Positions 45,600-57,156 of a DNA stretch of 64,000 nucleotides are shown here, one piece after another. The DNA lies in NCBI RefSeq assembly GCF_028372415.1, contig NC_092877.1, positions 213,520,116-213,584,115 of the forward strand, read 5' to 3'. Each line of letters starts with the position of its first letter. The stretch's first letter is position 1. A program made the position numbers and the translations under genes. This DNA is from Notamacropus eugenii (taxonomy: Eukaryota; Chordata; Mammalia; Diprotodontia; Macropodidae). The notes under the pieces are model-generated. The model was not told where the DNA came from and searched no databases. It was given only the letters and a program-made list of their open reading frames with translations.

Positions 45600-45879
45600 T
45601 GAAAGAACTATTTTCTTCAGTGAGCTTTTGAATCTCCTTTTCCATTTGGCTAATTCTGCTTTTGAAAGCATTCTTTTCCTCATTGGCTTTTTGAACCTCT
45701 TTTGCCAATTGAGCTAGCCTATTTTTCAAGGTGTTATTTTCTTCAGCATTTTTTTGGGTCTCCTTTAGCAGGGTGCTGACCTGCTGTTCATGCTTTGACT
45801 GCATGTCTCTCATTTCTCTTCCCAGTTTTTCCTCCACCTCTCTAACTTGATTTTCAAAATCCTTTTTGAGCTCTTCCAT
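45600..45879 (-). pseudogene. L1/HAL1 ORF1, N-terminal coiled coil only
   Basis: Starts MEELKKDFENQVREVEEKL and keeps the coiled coil (EENNTLKNR, EEKNAFKSR, EENSSFKT) for about 93 codons, with only about ten differences from the HAL1 ORF1 at 35530. It ends where the element ends, so the RRM and C-terminal domains are absent. Confidence 0.85.
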
Positions 45880-46712
45880 GGCCTGAGCCCATTGAGTGGG
45901 CTGGGATATAGAAGCCTTGACTTCTGTGTCTTTGCCTGATGGTAAGCATTGTTCTTCCTCATCAGAAAGGAAGGGAGGAAATGCCTGTTCACCAAGAAAC
46001 TAACCTGCTATAGCCTTATTTCTTTTCCCTTTTCTGGGCATTTTCCCAGCCAGTGACTTGACCTCTGAATATTCTCCTCACACCCACCTCACCTCCTGAT
46101 CCTCCCAGCCAGCGCTTGGGGTCTGAGATTCAAATGCTGCTTCCAGCCTCAGGGCTTTTGGTGGCTGCAGGGCTGCTATTCAGTGTGAGATTAAGTTCAG
46201 ATGCTCAGGTCAGGGCAGGGCTGCCTCACAGGCTCAGTTCCCTCAGGGGGTTTATGCAGAGACCTTCAATAATGGATCCAGGCTCCTGCCTGCTTTGGGA
46301 GCCCTTGTCTGCTCCCACCTCCACTTCTGCCTCCTGAGGGGGCCTGAGTTATGGGGGTACCCCACTCCCTTCTCGACCCGCCAAAGAGACCCTGTCACCA
46401 ACCCCTGTCACCTGTGGGTGGAGGGACCCGCGTGGCTGCTGAAGACTCCATCCCTGAAGCCTGCTCGGATCTGCTCCTCTCGGTGCTGCGGCCATGGCAG
46501 GGCTGTACTTGGCTCCCAGTCTGCAGCGCAAAGGACCTTTTGCGAGAGGTTTGCAGGCCCCTCTGGAACAGAAATCTCCTTCGCTCCAATGTTCTGTGGC
46601 CTCTGGTCCTGCAGAATTCACAGTGAGTTGCTATTTACAGATGTTCTATGGGTTGTGGGTTCGGAGCTATGTGTATGTGCGTCTTTCTACTCCGCCTTCT
46701 TGGCTCCGCCCC
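45600..46712 (-). mobile_element. L1/HAL1 5' fragment lacking its 3' end, with target duplication
   Basis: Read on the minus strand it starts at 46712 with an intact L1-type 5' end (GGGGCGGAGCCAAGAAGG), continues through the GC-rich 5' UTR and enters ORF1 at 45879. It stops abruptly inside ORF1 at ...TTCTTTCAAAA (45600). The flanks CAGCCTTCTATGTTT (45585-45599) and CAGCCTTATATGTTA (46713-46727) match at 13 of 15 positions and look like a target duplication. No poly(A) and no 3' UTR are present. L1 copies normally lose the 5' end, not the 3' end, so this is unusual. Confidence 0.75.
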
Positions 46713-47169
46713 CAGCCTTATATGTTATATGGGGACTAAAGATATTTCCACAATACACCACACAAGATTAGTGAAGAAAAAGCATGGTCAATTTTCTTTA
46801 GAAAGATGTATAGATGTGAAACATTATTATTGTGACAATTTTCCACATACATGACCATATGTTCAATCTTGAGACTCTTGTGATTACATATGCTGCCATT
46901 TTATTTGTTTAAAAATGAAATAATGGAAATGGTGCCAGTACCAAAAGTTGACCTGAACCTGATCATCTACTTGCTGAAGGAAAAAAGGTTAAACCAGACC
47001 TCCTAATTTCAGCTTCCATTCCATTTCAGGAATTTAAGAATTAATAATGTAAGGAAGCACTTATATTTATACATATACATGTAAGAATATGTATGTAGAG
47101 TTTCTTCTTTTTTAATCAGTCAACTAATATTTATTAAGTGCCTCCTATATTTCGGATCTTGTGTCAAGC
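46713..47169. other. No recognisable feature
   Basis: AT-rich. Near 47115-47165 is the short ancient motif CTAATATTTATTAAGTGCC. Confidence 0.5.
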
Positions 47170-48612
47170 AATTTATTTTTAATGTATTTATTTTAGTTTC
47201 CAGCATTCATTTTTATAAGATTTTGAATTTTAAATTTTTACCCTCCCTCCTCCCCACCAAGACAGCACGTAATCTGATATAGACTATACATGTATGATCG
47301 TATTAAACATTTCCACATTAGTCATGTTATAAAGAAGAACCAGAACCAAAGGGAAAAACCATAAGAAAGAAAAACAAACAAAAAAAGAGAAAAAATAGCA
47401 TGCTTCAAAGTTCATTCAGACTCCATGTAAGGTTGTTTCTCTGAATGTGGATAGCATTCTCCATCTTTACTCTTGGAATTGTCTTAGATTACTGCATTGC
47501 TGAGAAAAGCTAAGTCTATCAAAGTTAGTCACGGCACAGTGTTACTGTTACCATGTTGCTATTATTGTTACCATGTTGCTGTTAGTTACAATGTTGCTGT
47601 TACTATTACAATGTTGCTGTTACTGTGTGCTATGTTCTCCTGGTTCTGCTCACTTAACTTTACATCAGTTCATGTAAGTCTTTCCAAGTTTTTCTGAAAT
47701 TTGCCTGCTCATCATTTCTTATGGAACAATAGTATTCCATTCCATTCAAACTTGTTCAGCCATTTCCCAATTGAGAAGCATCCCCTCAATTTGTAATTCT
47801 TTGCCACCACAAAAAGAGCTGCTATAAATATTTTTGTACATATGGGTCCTTTTCCCTTTTTGTAATCTCTTTGGCCTAGGGACCTAGAAGTAGTATTGTT
47901 GGATAAAAGGGTTCACACAATTTTATAGTCCTTTGGACACAGTTCCAAATGACTCTTCAGAATGGTTATGTCAGTTCACAACTCTACCAATGATGCATTA
48001 GTGTTCCAATTTTCCCTCATCTTTTCCAACATTTATATTTTCCTGTTTTGTCACGTGGTATCTCAGAGATGTTTTAATTTGTATTTATCTAATCAGTAGT
48101 GATTTAGAGAATTTTTTCATGGGACTATAGATAGCTTAAATTTCTTCATCTGAAAACTACCTGTTCATACCTTTGACCACTTATCAATTGGGGAATGACT
48201 TGTATTCTGACAAATTTGACTCAGTTCTCTATGTATTTTAGAAATGAAGCCTTTATCAGAGACACTGGCTGCAACAGTTGTTTTACAGCTTTCTGCCTCC
48301 CTTCTAATCTGGTTGCATTAGCTTTCTTTGTGCAAAAACTTTTCAATTTAATGTAATCAAAATTATTGCACTTCATAATGTTCTCCATCTTTTGTTTGGT
48401 CATAAATTCTTCCCTTTTCCATAGATCTGACAGGTAAACATTCCTTGCTCTCCTAATTTGCTTATGGTATCACCCTTTATGTCTAAATCACGTACCCATT
48501 TTGATCTTATATTGGTACACAGTATAAAATGCTAGTCTATGCTTAGCTTCTGTCATACTATTTTCCAATTTTCCTAATAGCCATTGTTAAATAGTGAGTT
48601 CTTATCCCATGT
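47170..48612 (-). mobile_element. L1 LINE, 5'-truncated, antisense
   Basis: The minus strand reads the end of ORF2 and the 3' UTR. Antisense landmarks are CCAGCATTCATTTTTATAAG (3' end), GCTCACTTAACTTTACATCAG, GTTCAGCCATTTCCCAATTG, GTATTGTTGGATAAAAGGG, CTTTATCAGAGACACTGGC and AAATAGTGAGTTCTTATCCC (truncation point near 48612). About 1.44 kb. No clear target duplication found. Confidence 0.85.
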
Positions 48613-49514
48613 GTGTATATTTTCATGGCAAGGAGGTGTTATGTGAAGGAGAGGAACTGCGGGTTACAGATTGAAAAGCTTATTTTCCCTTGTCCTTGCT
48701 GCTGTGGATACAATTTGCAAGAATAACTCCACTTGTCCATTTCCAGTGCTTAAACAATAAGGATCAAAAGGTCCTTACTAGTTAATCACAATAAACCTCC
48801 TGCCCATCTAGATAATGAAAGCAACATCATTGGATAAGCCTTTTAAAACTCAAATGGATAAAGTATTCAACAGTGTTCTGCAGGGAACAATCTTTTACTG
48901 GTCTCTTTGGGGATGCATCAGAGGAGCTAATACATCTCTTCCATTTCTAATTTATAGGATTCTAATTATAGAGTCATTTTCATCCCACTGGTTATTCTCA
49001 GCTGCCAATGTGGACATGTTAGACTAGTGACCCAGGCATCGCTTCATCCTCCCTGACAACTTCCTCCAGTGCCTTTTCTGGAACTTCAAAATCAATCTTT
49101 CTAGAATATGCATGGCAAATTATACTCCTTTCCAAAGCGGCACTGGACATTCATTAAAGATGCAAGAAATTCAAGGAAACTTTCTCTCTGCACCACCCAT
49201 ATCCAGGGAATGTGTATAAAGCAATTTATTAAGGTTAAGCAGGAAAAAAATATTCTTTGTCAAAATTAATAGAGGAACAGTATGAAGATATTCACAGGAT
49301 AACTGCAGGATTGAATCTACCACCTTATTGGTCTTGATCAGATATGACATATTACATCCACATTAAATATTTATACAAAATACCATTATTATTGAAGGGA
49401 AGGTTGGAGTGTTTCAGATATGATAAGAATTTCAACAATCTCTTACCACATGCTGGAATTCCAAAGAGTTCAAATTTCTCAAATGATAATTTTAAAATAA
49501 ACAATATTACATCT
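48613..49514. other. No recognisable feature
   Basis: Unique-looking sequence. The short frames at 48815-49027 and 49344-49547 show no known motif. Confidence 0.5.
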
Positions 49515-49780
49515 ATTGAATGTTCTGTTTTACCACTATGGATATAGTATCGAATGGTAAATCAAAAAGACCTAGGATTTCATTCCTCAGTCTTGTACTG
49601 TCTGTGGGACCCAGGATAAGTCACTTAGCCTCTTTCAGTCTCAATTTTCTCTTCTGTAAAATGGAAATAATAACAGAACCTCTCGGAGGCTTGTTGTTTG
49701 GACCAAATGATATTTTAGAAAGCCTTAAAAGACTTTTTGCAAAGCTTAAAGCAATATACCAATGTCAGTTATTAACGTCA
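49515..49780 (+). repeat. MIR-like SINE
   Basis: AAATCAAAAAGACCTAGGATTTC head, GGGACCCAGGATAAGTCAC core, TTCTCTTCTGTAAAATGG, then CTTGTTGTTTGGACCAAATG and TTTGCAAAGCTTAAAGC. Confidence 0.7.
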
Positions 49781-49789
49781 TTATAGCAT

Positions 49790-50899
49790 TCTCTTTAAAA
49801 AAAACATTCAAACAGAAATGATCCTGGGATGAGTCACTATATTGACATTATTTTTTTTTAATACTTAATGTTCTAAACACTGTTTCACAGGTGGAAAAAT
49901 AATTTCTTTTTGCAACTGAATAAAAATATGAGGATGTAACTTTATGCCCCACAGTCTCATTGAAAGTATCCTTGGTTTAGCTCCAGCAGCAGACAGAACA
50001 AAATGCATGAAATGCTTATCATCCCGTTCCCACATGATTTTTCCCTCTTCTTCTGGGTCTCTATATTTTCAAAGGTTTTTTCTTTCATGTAGATGGGAGA
50101 TTATGAATTTTGGATCTAACAACCTGTATTAAATATTTTGCTCAATTTTTTGTGGGTTGGTATTATGACAAGGTAGCTAATGGTGACAGACAGCTGTGGG
50201 CTCTCTAATAATGGTCCAGTTACAGTACAGATTATTAGTAGAGATTTCAATAACATGTAAAGATCTATATTTGTAACATGAGGATTTGTCCTCTGTTCAT
50301 TTATGATTGATTCTTATGTATAATCCTAGCCACCAGGTCATAACTTGTTAGCTATTTGGTAAATGCTAAATATTTTTAGCTTGTTGTGACATTATTTGCA
50401 TCATTTTTACCCTTGCTATACATAATTCACATTGATAAGTAAGTCCAAGCTTTTTAAGGTAACCATATCTATAATTTGTGACAGTGATGACCTTGTCTTA
50501 AGTTACTATAGCTTCTTTATTTCTCTGAACAACTATGCATAATTCAGTCAGTTTTTTTTCAATGTTTCTTAATTGAAATATTTCTGGTACAGCTCATCTG
50601 GACCTCACTCATGGAAAGTCTTCTGCCTATTGTATTGGATTTCAACAATATAGTAGGTTTGGTAAGAAAGCAAATCACTTTTACATACATTTGAAAATCC
50701 AGTGACACATATATTTTCAGTTTTTGTGATTGCTTGGTAAAGTAATTTCTGCTTATTCTAAAAGTATTTCTGTAACTTTCACCCAGTTTATGATTATTTT
50801 CTAAAGTCATATCTCCTTTCTTTTTGAAGCATCTGTTTTTCCATAGCTGTCATAGAAGGAGAGACCCTGTGTTTCATTAATATTGTACTGATTTTTGTT
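49790..50899. other. No recognisable feature
   Basis: AT-rich sequence of 1.1 kb without a frame above 83 codons or a known repeat. Confidence 0.5.
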
Positions 50900-50914
50900 A
50901 AGATATTTTCAAAT

Positions 50915-51371
50915 CTACTATGCCTGAAGGGCTATAAAACTGTACATACCCTTTCACCCATTTCTAGGACTGTATCCCAAAGAGATCATAAAAATTTGAA
51001 AAGGATCCATGTCTACAAAAATATTTATAGTAGCTCTTTTTGTGGTGGCCAAGAATTAGAAATTGAGGGGATGCCCATCATTTGGGGAATGGCTGAACCA
51101 GTTGTGGTATATGAATGTAATGGAATGCTCTTATTGTTACATAAGAAATAATGAGCAAACTCCAGAAAAACCTGGAAAGACTTACATGAACTCATGCCAA
51201 GTGAAGTGAGCAGAACCAGGAGAACACTGTACACAGTGACAGGCTCATTGTGCAATGACTAACTTTGTTAGACTTGGCTCTTCTCAGCAATACAATAATC
51301 TAGGACACCTCCAAAAGACTCATGATGGAAAATGTTATCCACATCCAGAAAAATAGCTATGGAGTCTAAAT

Positions 51372-51455
<84 letters not shown>

Positions 51456-51653
51456 TTTCTCCCATTGGTTCTAATGTTTAATGTGAAAATATGTTTCATA
51501 TGAATGTATATGTACAGTCTATAGCAGATTATTAGATTGTGTGCCATCTTGGGGTGGACAGAAGCGAGGGAGGGGAAGAAAATTTGGAACTCAAAATCTC
51601 CTGGAAGTGAATGTTGAAAACTAAAAATTAATTAATTAATATATGTTTTTTAA
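50915..51653 (+). mobile_element. L1 LINE, 5'-truncated 3' end
   Basis: L1 3' UTR order: GAAGGGCTATAAAACTGTAC, ACTGTATCCCAAAGAGATC, TTTTTGTGGTGGCCAAGAAT, GGAATGGCTGAACCAGTTG, (CT)n, GGAAGTGAATGTTGAAAAC and an AATTAATTAATTAAT end. Flanks AAGATATTTTCAAAT (50900-50914) and AAGATATTTTTCAAAT (51654-51669) differ only by one T, a clear target duplication. Length 739 bp. Confidence 0.92.
51373..51451 (+). repeat. (CT)n microsatellite in L1 3' UTR
   Basis: About 39 perfect CT units in the polypyrimidine part of the L1 3' UTR. The reverse frame of repeated RE is an artefact. Confidence 0.97.
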
Positions 51654-52345
51654 AAGATATTTTTCAAATATGTGATGGCCCATTTTACAATTCCAAAAGT
51701 ATATGTTAAATCTGGTGTTTCATATGTGTTAATTGCTTTAAATGTTTTTTTTCAAATTGGGTTTTGATTTCAAAAAGAGGGGAATTACTGAAGAAAGTGA
51801 TCAATATGGAAATATGGTAAAATACCTTAAAACATTCATCAAAGCAAAACAGCTGACTTACATCAGTGAAAAAAAGAATTGCAAAGAAGCAGATGAGCTG
51901 GAACCACAGGCTTAAAAAAGTTACCCAAACTATTGAAAAACACCTATTTTTGCCAAGGACACCTCCATTCCAGTCACCGAGTTTCACAATTGAGGAGTCA
52001 TACCTGAATTGTCACTCTCTCACTCTTCATGACTTGCCAAGTCTTACTGATTCTAAATGATACTGAGTTACCTCTCAGCTCACATTAGAACCACCTCTAT
52101 CCAGACCCTCATCTTTCTCACCATTTGCTATTTCAATGTGCCCTAATGATTCTGCCTCCATCCAGATTCTCCCTTCTTGAATTCACCTTCCACACATCTG
52201 CCAAACGGATAAACACAGAAATGGCCATCTAAATCTTCTGTTTAAGAATCTTCAGTTGCTCTCCATTTTCCCTAGGATAAGATGCAATATCTTCTTTTTG
52301 ACATTTGACATCCTTCACAATTTGACTCCAGCCTATTTTTCCAGC

Positions 52346-53084
52346 CAGGTATTTATTAAGCAATCATTATGTGTAAAACTCTGTGATAAATACTTGGATT
52401 GCAAATAGAAAAATACGATATTCTCTTCTCCAAAAAAGTTTACATTTCAATGTGGGAGACAACATAGAGGGAAGTTTTCAGCCTCAATTCAGATGGAAAG
52501 ATTCCATGGTCCTTAGATGATAATGTTTCTCAATTAATATCATTTTAATATTATTATATCATTAAAAACTGATTAAATATCAGTTTTTCATGTTGAATGA
52601 CTTAGGAGTGCCAAGGACATTGGTGGAAAGAACTTTCCTTTCTGGAATTTCAGTAGATGTGCCTGCAGCACTTGTAGGAGACATTGCAATGATTCATCTC
52701 CATGGAAGGTGTTCCCCAGGATGATTTTTGAGGGCCTTAGGGTTAAAACTTTGCTATCTCCAAGGTTCTTGGGTTCGGAGTCCTGGACTCTTTCCTTTGG
52801 GGTCTCAGGGAAGATGGAGTCAAGGCAATGGAGTTGATATGACTTGACTACCACATACTATGTCTTGCCTCTCCCCAAGGTTTCTTGTTGCTTCAGCTAT
52901 AGGCTGGCTCACCTGCTTTTTGGTTGGTAGTTGGTGGCAGTTGGCAGGAATGTCTGGCCCCTTCTGTCTAGGGCTTACTTCCCTGAGTTATGGCTGTGGT
53001 GCTTGGATAGAACCAGGACCAACAAGTGGGAGGGCGGAGACTATTGCCACAATTAAGGTTCCTGTACTTGACCTACACTTGCTA
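52346..53084. other. Unassigned insert in L2
   Basis: Starts with the short ancient motif (TATTTATTAAGCAATCATTATG to about 52480). The rest (52588-53080) is moderately GC-rich and carries a small frame on each strand (52588-52854 and 52860-53375), neither with a known domain. Confidence 0.4.
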
Positions 53085-53271
53085 TTCCCCATAAACTACC
53101 TTCCAACTTATTTCCATGGTTTTTCCCAGGCTTCTCCCATTCCTGGAATGTTGTCTACCTTTTGGGATCCCAAGTTTGTTTTTTTCAACAATCATATCAA
53201 ATGTCAACTCCTCCAAGAAGTTTTTCCAAGTCTTCCTAAATTTTTATTGCCCCTTTCCATCATTGTGAATT

Positions 53272-53272
<1 letters not shown>

Positions 53273-53321
<49 letters not shown>
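53273..53321 (+). repeat. (TG)n microsatellite
   Basis: About 24 perfect TG units in L2 3' sequence. Confidence 0.95.
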
Positions 53322-53322
<1 letters not shown>

Positions 53323-53500
53323 TACTTATTTCTGAACCTGCCACACCACCCTCAGTAGAATGTGAGTTCTTTTAGGGAAGATATTGTTTCACTTTTACAT
53401 TTTGTGTGTATTCCCAGAATAGAATGCAACATGTGCCACGAAGCAGGTGCTTAATAAATGCTTATTGCTTCCTTAACTGATTGATTGAACTGACTGACCT

Positions 53501-54439
53501 CTAAGATATATCATGGTGCAACAACCTTAGGATTACTTACATTTCAGTGAATGTGGAAAAACTAAATGAATTCAAATGACTCACAGCATTGCAAAGAAAA
53601 TTACACAGAATTTTTAAAATTATAACTGGAAATAGCCCACAGAATATCTAAAAAGAAAACTCCAAAATTTTATCATACATAGGCCTATCATAATCAAACT
53701 CCAAGTTTACAAAGGAAAAGATACTAGAAACTATCAGAAAAAAGAAGTAATGAAATCACCGACATAAGAAATATCACTTAGACCACAGTCTATTTTTTCA
53801 AAGAACACAAAGGAAGATGAATATGATGCTTCCAATTTTAAGAATCATATGCAATGAATCCAGAAATATCCTCCCAGCAAAAAACAAGTCAGTAATAAAG
53901 ACAGAAGAGGGATGACTGGTGGGAGGAGGTGGGGAGGAGTTAACAAAGATACAAAGTAAAAAGTCATCAAACAGCAAACAATCTTCCCAGCCAAAAAGGT
54001 AATAACCAAGGTGCCACAATTGTTCATATATTGTAAGCATTGTATTAATTAAATAACTAAAGGTATACAAAGAGTGTTTCAGAGAAAGAGAAGGAATACA
54101 TCTAGGGGAAAGCAAAAGCACCAAACCAAAGCAAAGTTTCTACCATGCATAAAAGACAATTCCAGTTTAAGAAACCCTCTAGACAAGGCATTTCCAGGTC
54201 TGTGATTTTATCCATGTCCATTTCCATGTCTGGCATGGAAACTCTCTCCATGAATGTGGATTAATAACTCATCTGTATCTCACCTGATAATCTTTTTAAA
54301 AATTACCTCTGGCACCTGAAGAGTTTTTCTTTCATTTTGTTTCATAGTACATACGACAGGAGAATTTTGTTTAAAGTGATTTTGCTCTGTTTGGAGTAAT
54401 AAGAATAATCCAAAAGTAATTATTCTCTTCTAAGGTGAC
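53501..54439. other. Mostly unassigned; possible old L1/HAL1 ORF1 trace
   Basis: Around 53700-53750 the wording AGTTTACAAAGGAAAAGATAC encodes KFTKEKILETIRKK in pieces, similar to the ORF1 C-terminal domain of L1 (KFQSSLVKEK-type). The rest is A-rich with no alignment. Confidence 0.3.
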
Positions 54440-55062
54440 TGATGGACTTTTCTCTATCTTTGCACTCCTTGACCTTTCTGAGCCTTTGATACTTCAGTGA
54501 TCTCCAGTACTTCCTGATGACCTCAAGGATCACATACAGTGGCCTCTCTCTGCTATCGAAAACTATTACCTGGCTCCTTTCTACCTTTTCTAAACTTCTT
54601 ACAACTTATGCACTTCTTATGCCTTCATATGCTCTATATCAGCTGTGTCGAACACAAAAAGAAAAGTGGCCATTAAACCATACACAAAGATCCCTGTGGG
54701 CTACATATTGACTTTCAAAAACTATATGAGAACATTATCTATTGTTCTATTGCATTGCAGTTCAGGTATGTTTAATACCTATTCATATCTATGCCTTTCA
54801 ACACACATACCTCAATGCTTAGAATATTCTGGATTCATCCTTCTATTTAGTTTCTTTGGTTTCCTTCAAAATGCAGCTTAGATCCCATCCTCTGACAAAG
54901 ACCTTTCCTAGGTTCCACCTCCAGCTCTTAATTCCTTCCCCTCTCAGATTATTTTCATCTACTCCATATATATTTTGTATGTACCTAGTTGTTTATATAT
55001 TATCTCTTCTATCCAAATGTATATGCTCCATGAGCACAGCAACTGTGTTTTTACCAAGGTAA
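54440..55062 (+). mobile_element. L2 LINE 3' end, with hAT MITE piece
   Basis: CACTCCTTGACCTTTCTGAG, CCTGGCTCCTTTCTACC, GGTTTCCTTCAAAATGCAGC, ACAAAGACCTTTCCTAGG and CCTAGTTGTTTATATATTATC follow L2 order. Interrupted at 54640-54760 by part of a hAT MITE. Confidence 0.7.
54640..54760 (-). mobile_element. hAT MITE, partial
   Basis: CAGCTGTGTCGAACACAAAA, GGCCATTAAACCATACAC, GATCCCTGTGGGCTACATA, TTGACTTTCAAAAAC and CATTATCTATTGTTCTATTG are the reverse complement of half of the MITE at 63359-63579. The other terminal repeat is missing. Confidence 0.6.
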
Positions 55063-55082
55063 AAACTCACTTCTTAAAAAAG

Positions 55083-55355
55083 CCTATTCATTGAATGGGT
55101 GTTGTCTCACTCAAAGTGAGAACCTGAAAGGCCATTAGCTTAAAAGGGCTCAGGTCTCCCAACACATACTAGACCTTCTCCAGCCATCCTCTTCATTATC
55201 AGGCCACTGTACCCAGATGGCTCTGGAGGAGAAAGTGAGACTGGTAACTTTGCACAGTCCTCTCTCACTCATATCAAATTCAATTGCAAGTCAAATCATC
55301 TCCCTGATGTCATGGTCCTCTTCAAGAATGAAGGGCCAACCACAACACACAACTT
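55083..55355 (+). mobile_element. Short RTE-tailed SINE
   Basis: CATTGAATGGGTGTTGTCTC, AAAGGGCTCAGGTCTCCC, GATGGCTCTGGAGGAGAAAG and TGATGTCATGGTCCTCTTC, ending GAATGAAGGGCCAACCACAAC. Closely matches 63735-64000. Possible imperfect duplication ACTTCTTAAAA / ACTTTTAAAA at its edges. Confidence 0.7.
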
Positions 55356-55840
55356 TTAAAATAATTTACTGATTTGTTAACACCAAATACTTGATAATAT
55401 CTATCATATTCACCCTCTATCTTTTCTTCTCCAAACTAAATAGTTCCAGTTTCTTCAACTAGTATTTATGTGGCAAGAACTGAGCCCTTCACCACTCTAA
55501 GTACCCAGTTCTGTATGTTCTACGTGTCAACATCTTTCCTAAAATACAGTAGTAAAAATGAATCCCAACATCCAAAACTGGTCTGAGCAAGGCTGAGTTC
55601 AGTCAGACAATCACCTCTCTTTAGTTCTGGACCCTGCACCTCTCTTATGAAGCCTAATATTACATTAACTTATCATACTGTTCACTCCTACGGAACTTGC
55701 AGTCTGTTCAATAGAAATTGTTGGATGATGAATATGTCATCTAGCGTGTTAACTGTGCCTCCCAGCTTTTTATCACTTGCATATTTGATAAACAAGTCAT
55801 CAATGTTGCCATCTATGCATTTAAGCCAAAATCACAGGCT

Positions 55841-56125
55841 TCTTATGTTTAGCCAAAGATACAAACACAAGAAATAGTGGATAGAAATTTCAAAGAGGAC
55901 AGTTTCAACCTGATATCAAGGAAAGCTTCCTAGTAATTATAGTTATTGCTAAGCAGAAGGTCTTAACATGAATTTGAGGATTCACTTGGGATTCACTTTC
56001 ATCAGAGGTCTTTACTCAGAGGCTATATAACTACCTAGGAGATATGATGCAGGAGAATTATTTGAAGAATGTAAGTTCTTCAAATTTGGCTACTGAATCC
56101 CATCTAACGTGAAAATTCTGTGATT
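55841..56125 (+). mobile_element. CR1/L3 LINE 3' end, plus strand
   Basis: GCCAAAGATACAAACACAAG, AGTGGATAGAAATTTCAAAG, CTTCCTAGTAATTATAG, CAGAGGTCTTTACTCAG and AAAATTCTGTGATTA follow the L3 3' end (compare 31860-32070), in the orientation opposite to the surrounding CR1/L3. Confidence 0.6.
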
Positions 56126-56429
56126 ATCTAAGTCAGTCATAAAAGTGTTAAAGAGATCCCTAGGGCACTCCACCACATGCCTCTCTTTAATTGATAATGA
56201 ACTATAGGTAACCATTTTTTGACCAGCCATTAAAACAACAGCTCCTAATTCTACTACTTCCTAGCATATTTCTCTTTTTTTTTCTCCTCAAGAATAATTA
56301 ACATCTTGATTAATTACGTACACAGTATTAACCTAGTCTGCCCATATAATAATCCTGTCAAAAAGGAAATGAAATTACATTGAATAACCTCTTTTTTTAT
56401 TTCCAAGATATGAAAACTCTACCAATATT

Positions 56430-57103
56430 TATATTTCTTTTTTAAATAATGTTTTATTTATCCTCAATTACATGTAAAGACAATTTTAACATTATGTTTT
56501 TTTTTTAATTTTGAGTTCCAAATTTTCTCCCTCCATACCTCAGGTCCCCCCTCCCTGAGACAGCAAGCAATTTGATATAGGTTATAAATGTTCAATCATG
56601 CGAAAGGTATTGTTCTATCAGTCACATTGTGAAAGAAGACACAAACCGAAAGGGGAAAAAAGAAAATGAAAAATAGTATGCTTTGATCTGCATTCAGACT
56701 TTATCAATTGTTTCTCTGAAGGCACAAAGCATATTTCATTATGAGTTCTTTGGAACTTTCTTAGTTTATTGTATTGCTGAGTATAGCTAAGTCACTCACA
56801 ATTTATCATCATACAGCATTGCTATTACAACGTTCTGCTGGTTCTGCTCACTTCACTTCACATCAGTTCATGTAAGTCTTTCCAGGTTTTTCTGAAATCA
56901 GCCTGCTCATCATTTCTTATAGTGCAGTAAGTAATATTCCATTATAATCATATACCACAATTTATTCAGCCATTCCCCAAGCAATGGGCGTTCCCTCAAT
57001 TTGCAATTCTTTGCCACTACACAAAGACCTACTATAAATATTTTTGTATAAATACATCCTTTTCATTTAAAAAAAAATATCTTTGGGATACAGATCTAGC
57101 AGT

Positions 57104-57156
<53 letters not shown>

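Larger units (their letters stand above)
51950..53500 (+). mobile_element. L2 LINE 3' half, interrupted
   Basis: First part 51950-52345: GAGGAGTCATACCTGAATTG, CCACACATCTGCCAAACGG, TCAGTTGCTCTCCATTTTCC, AATTTGACTCCAGCC. Second part 53085-53500: CTCCCATTCCTGGAATGTTG, GTTTTTCCAAGTCTTCC, then GCAGGTGCTTAATAAATGC and GATTGATTGAACTGACTGA, the L2 3' end. Order matches the copy at 42-43.9 kb. About 740 bp between the parts are foreign. Confidence 0.72.

Noticed and set aside
51268-51547. Arg-Glu repeat protein on the minus strand
   Set aside because: Translation of a (CT)n tract in the L1 3' UTR.
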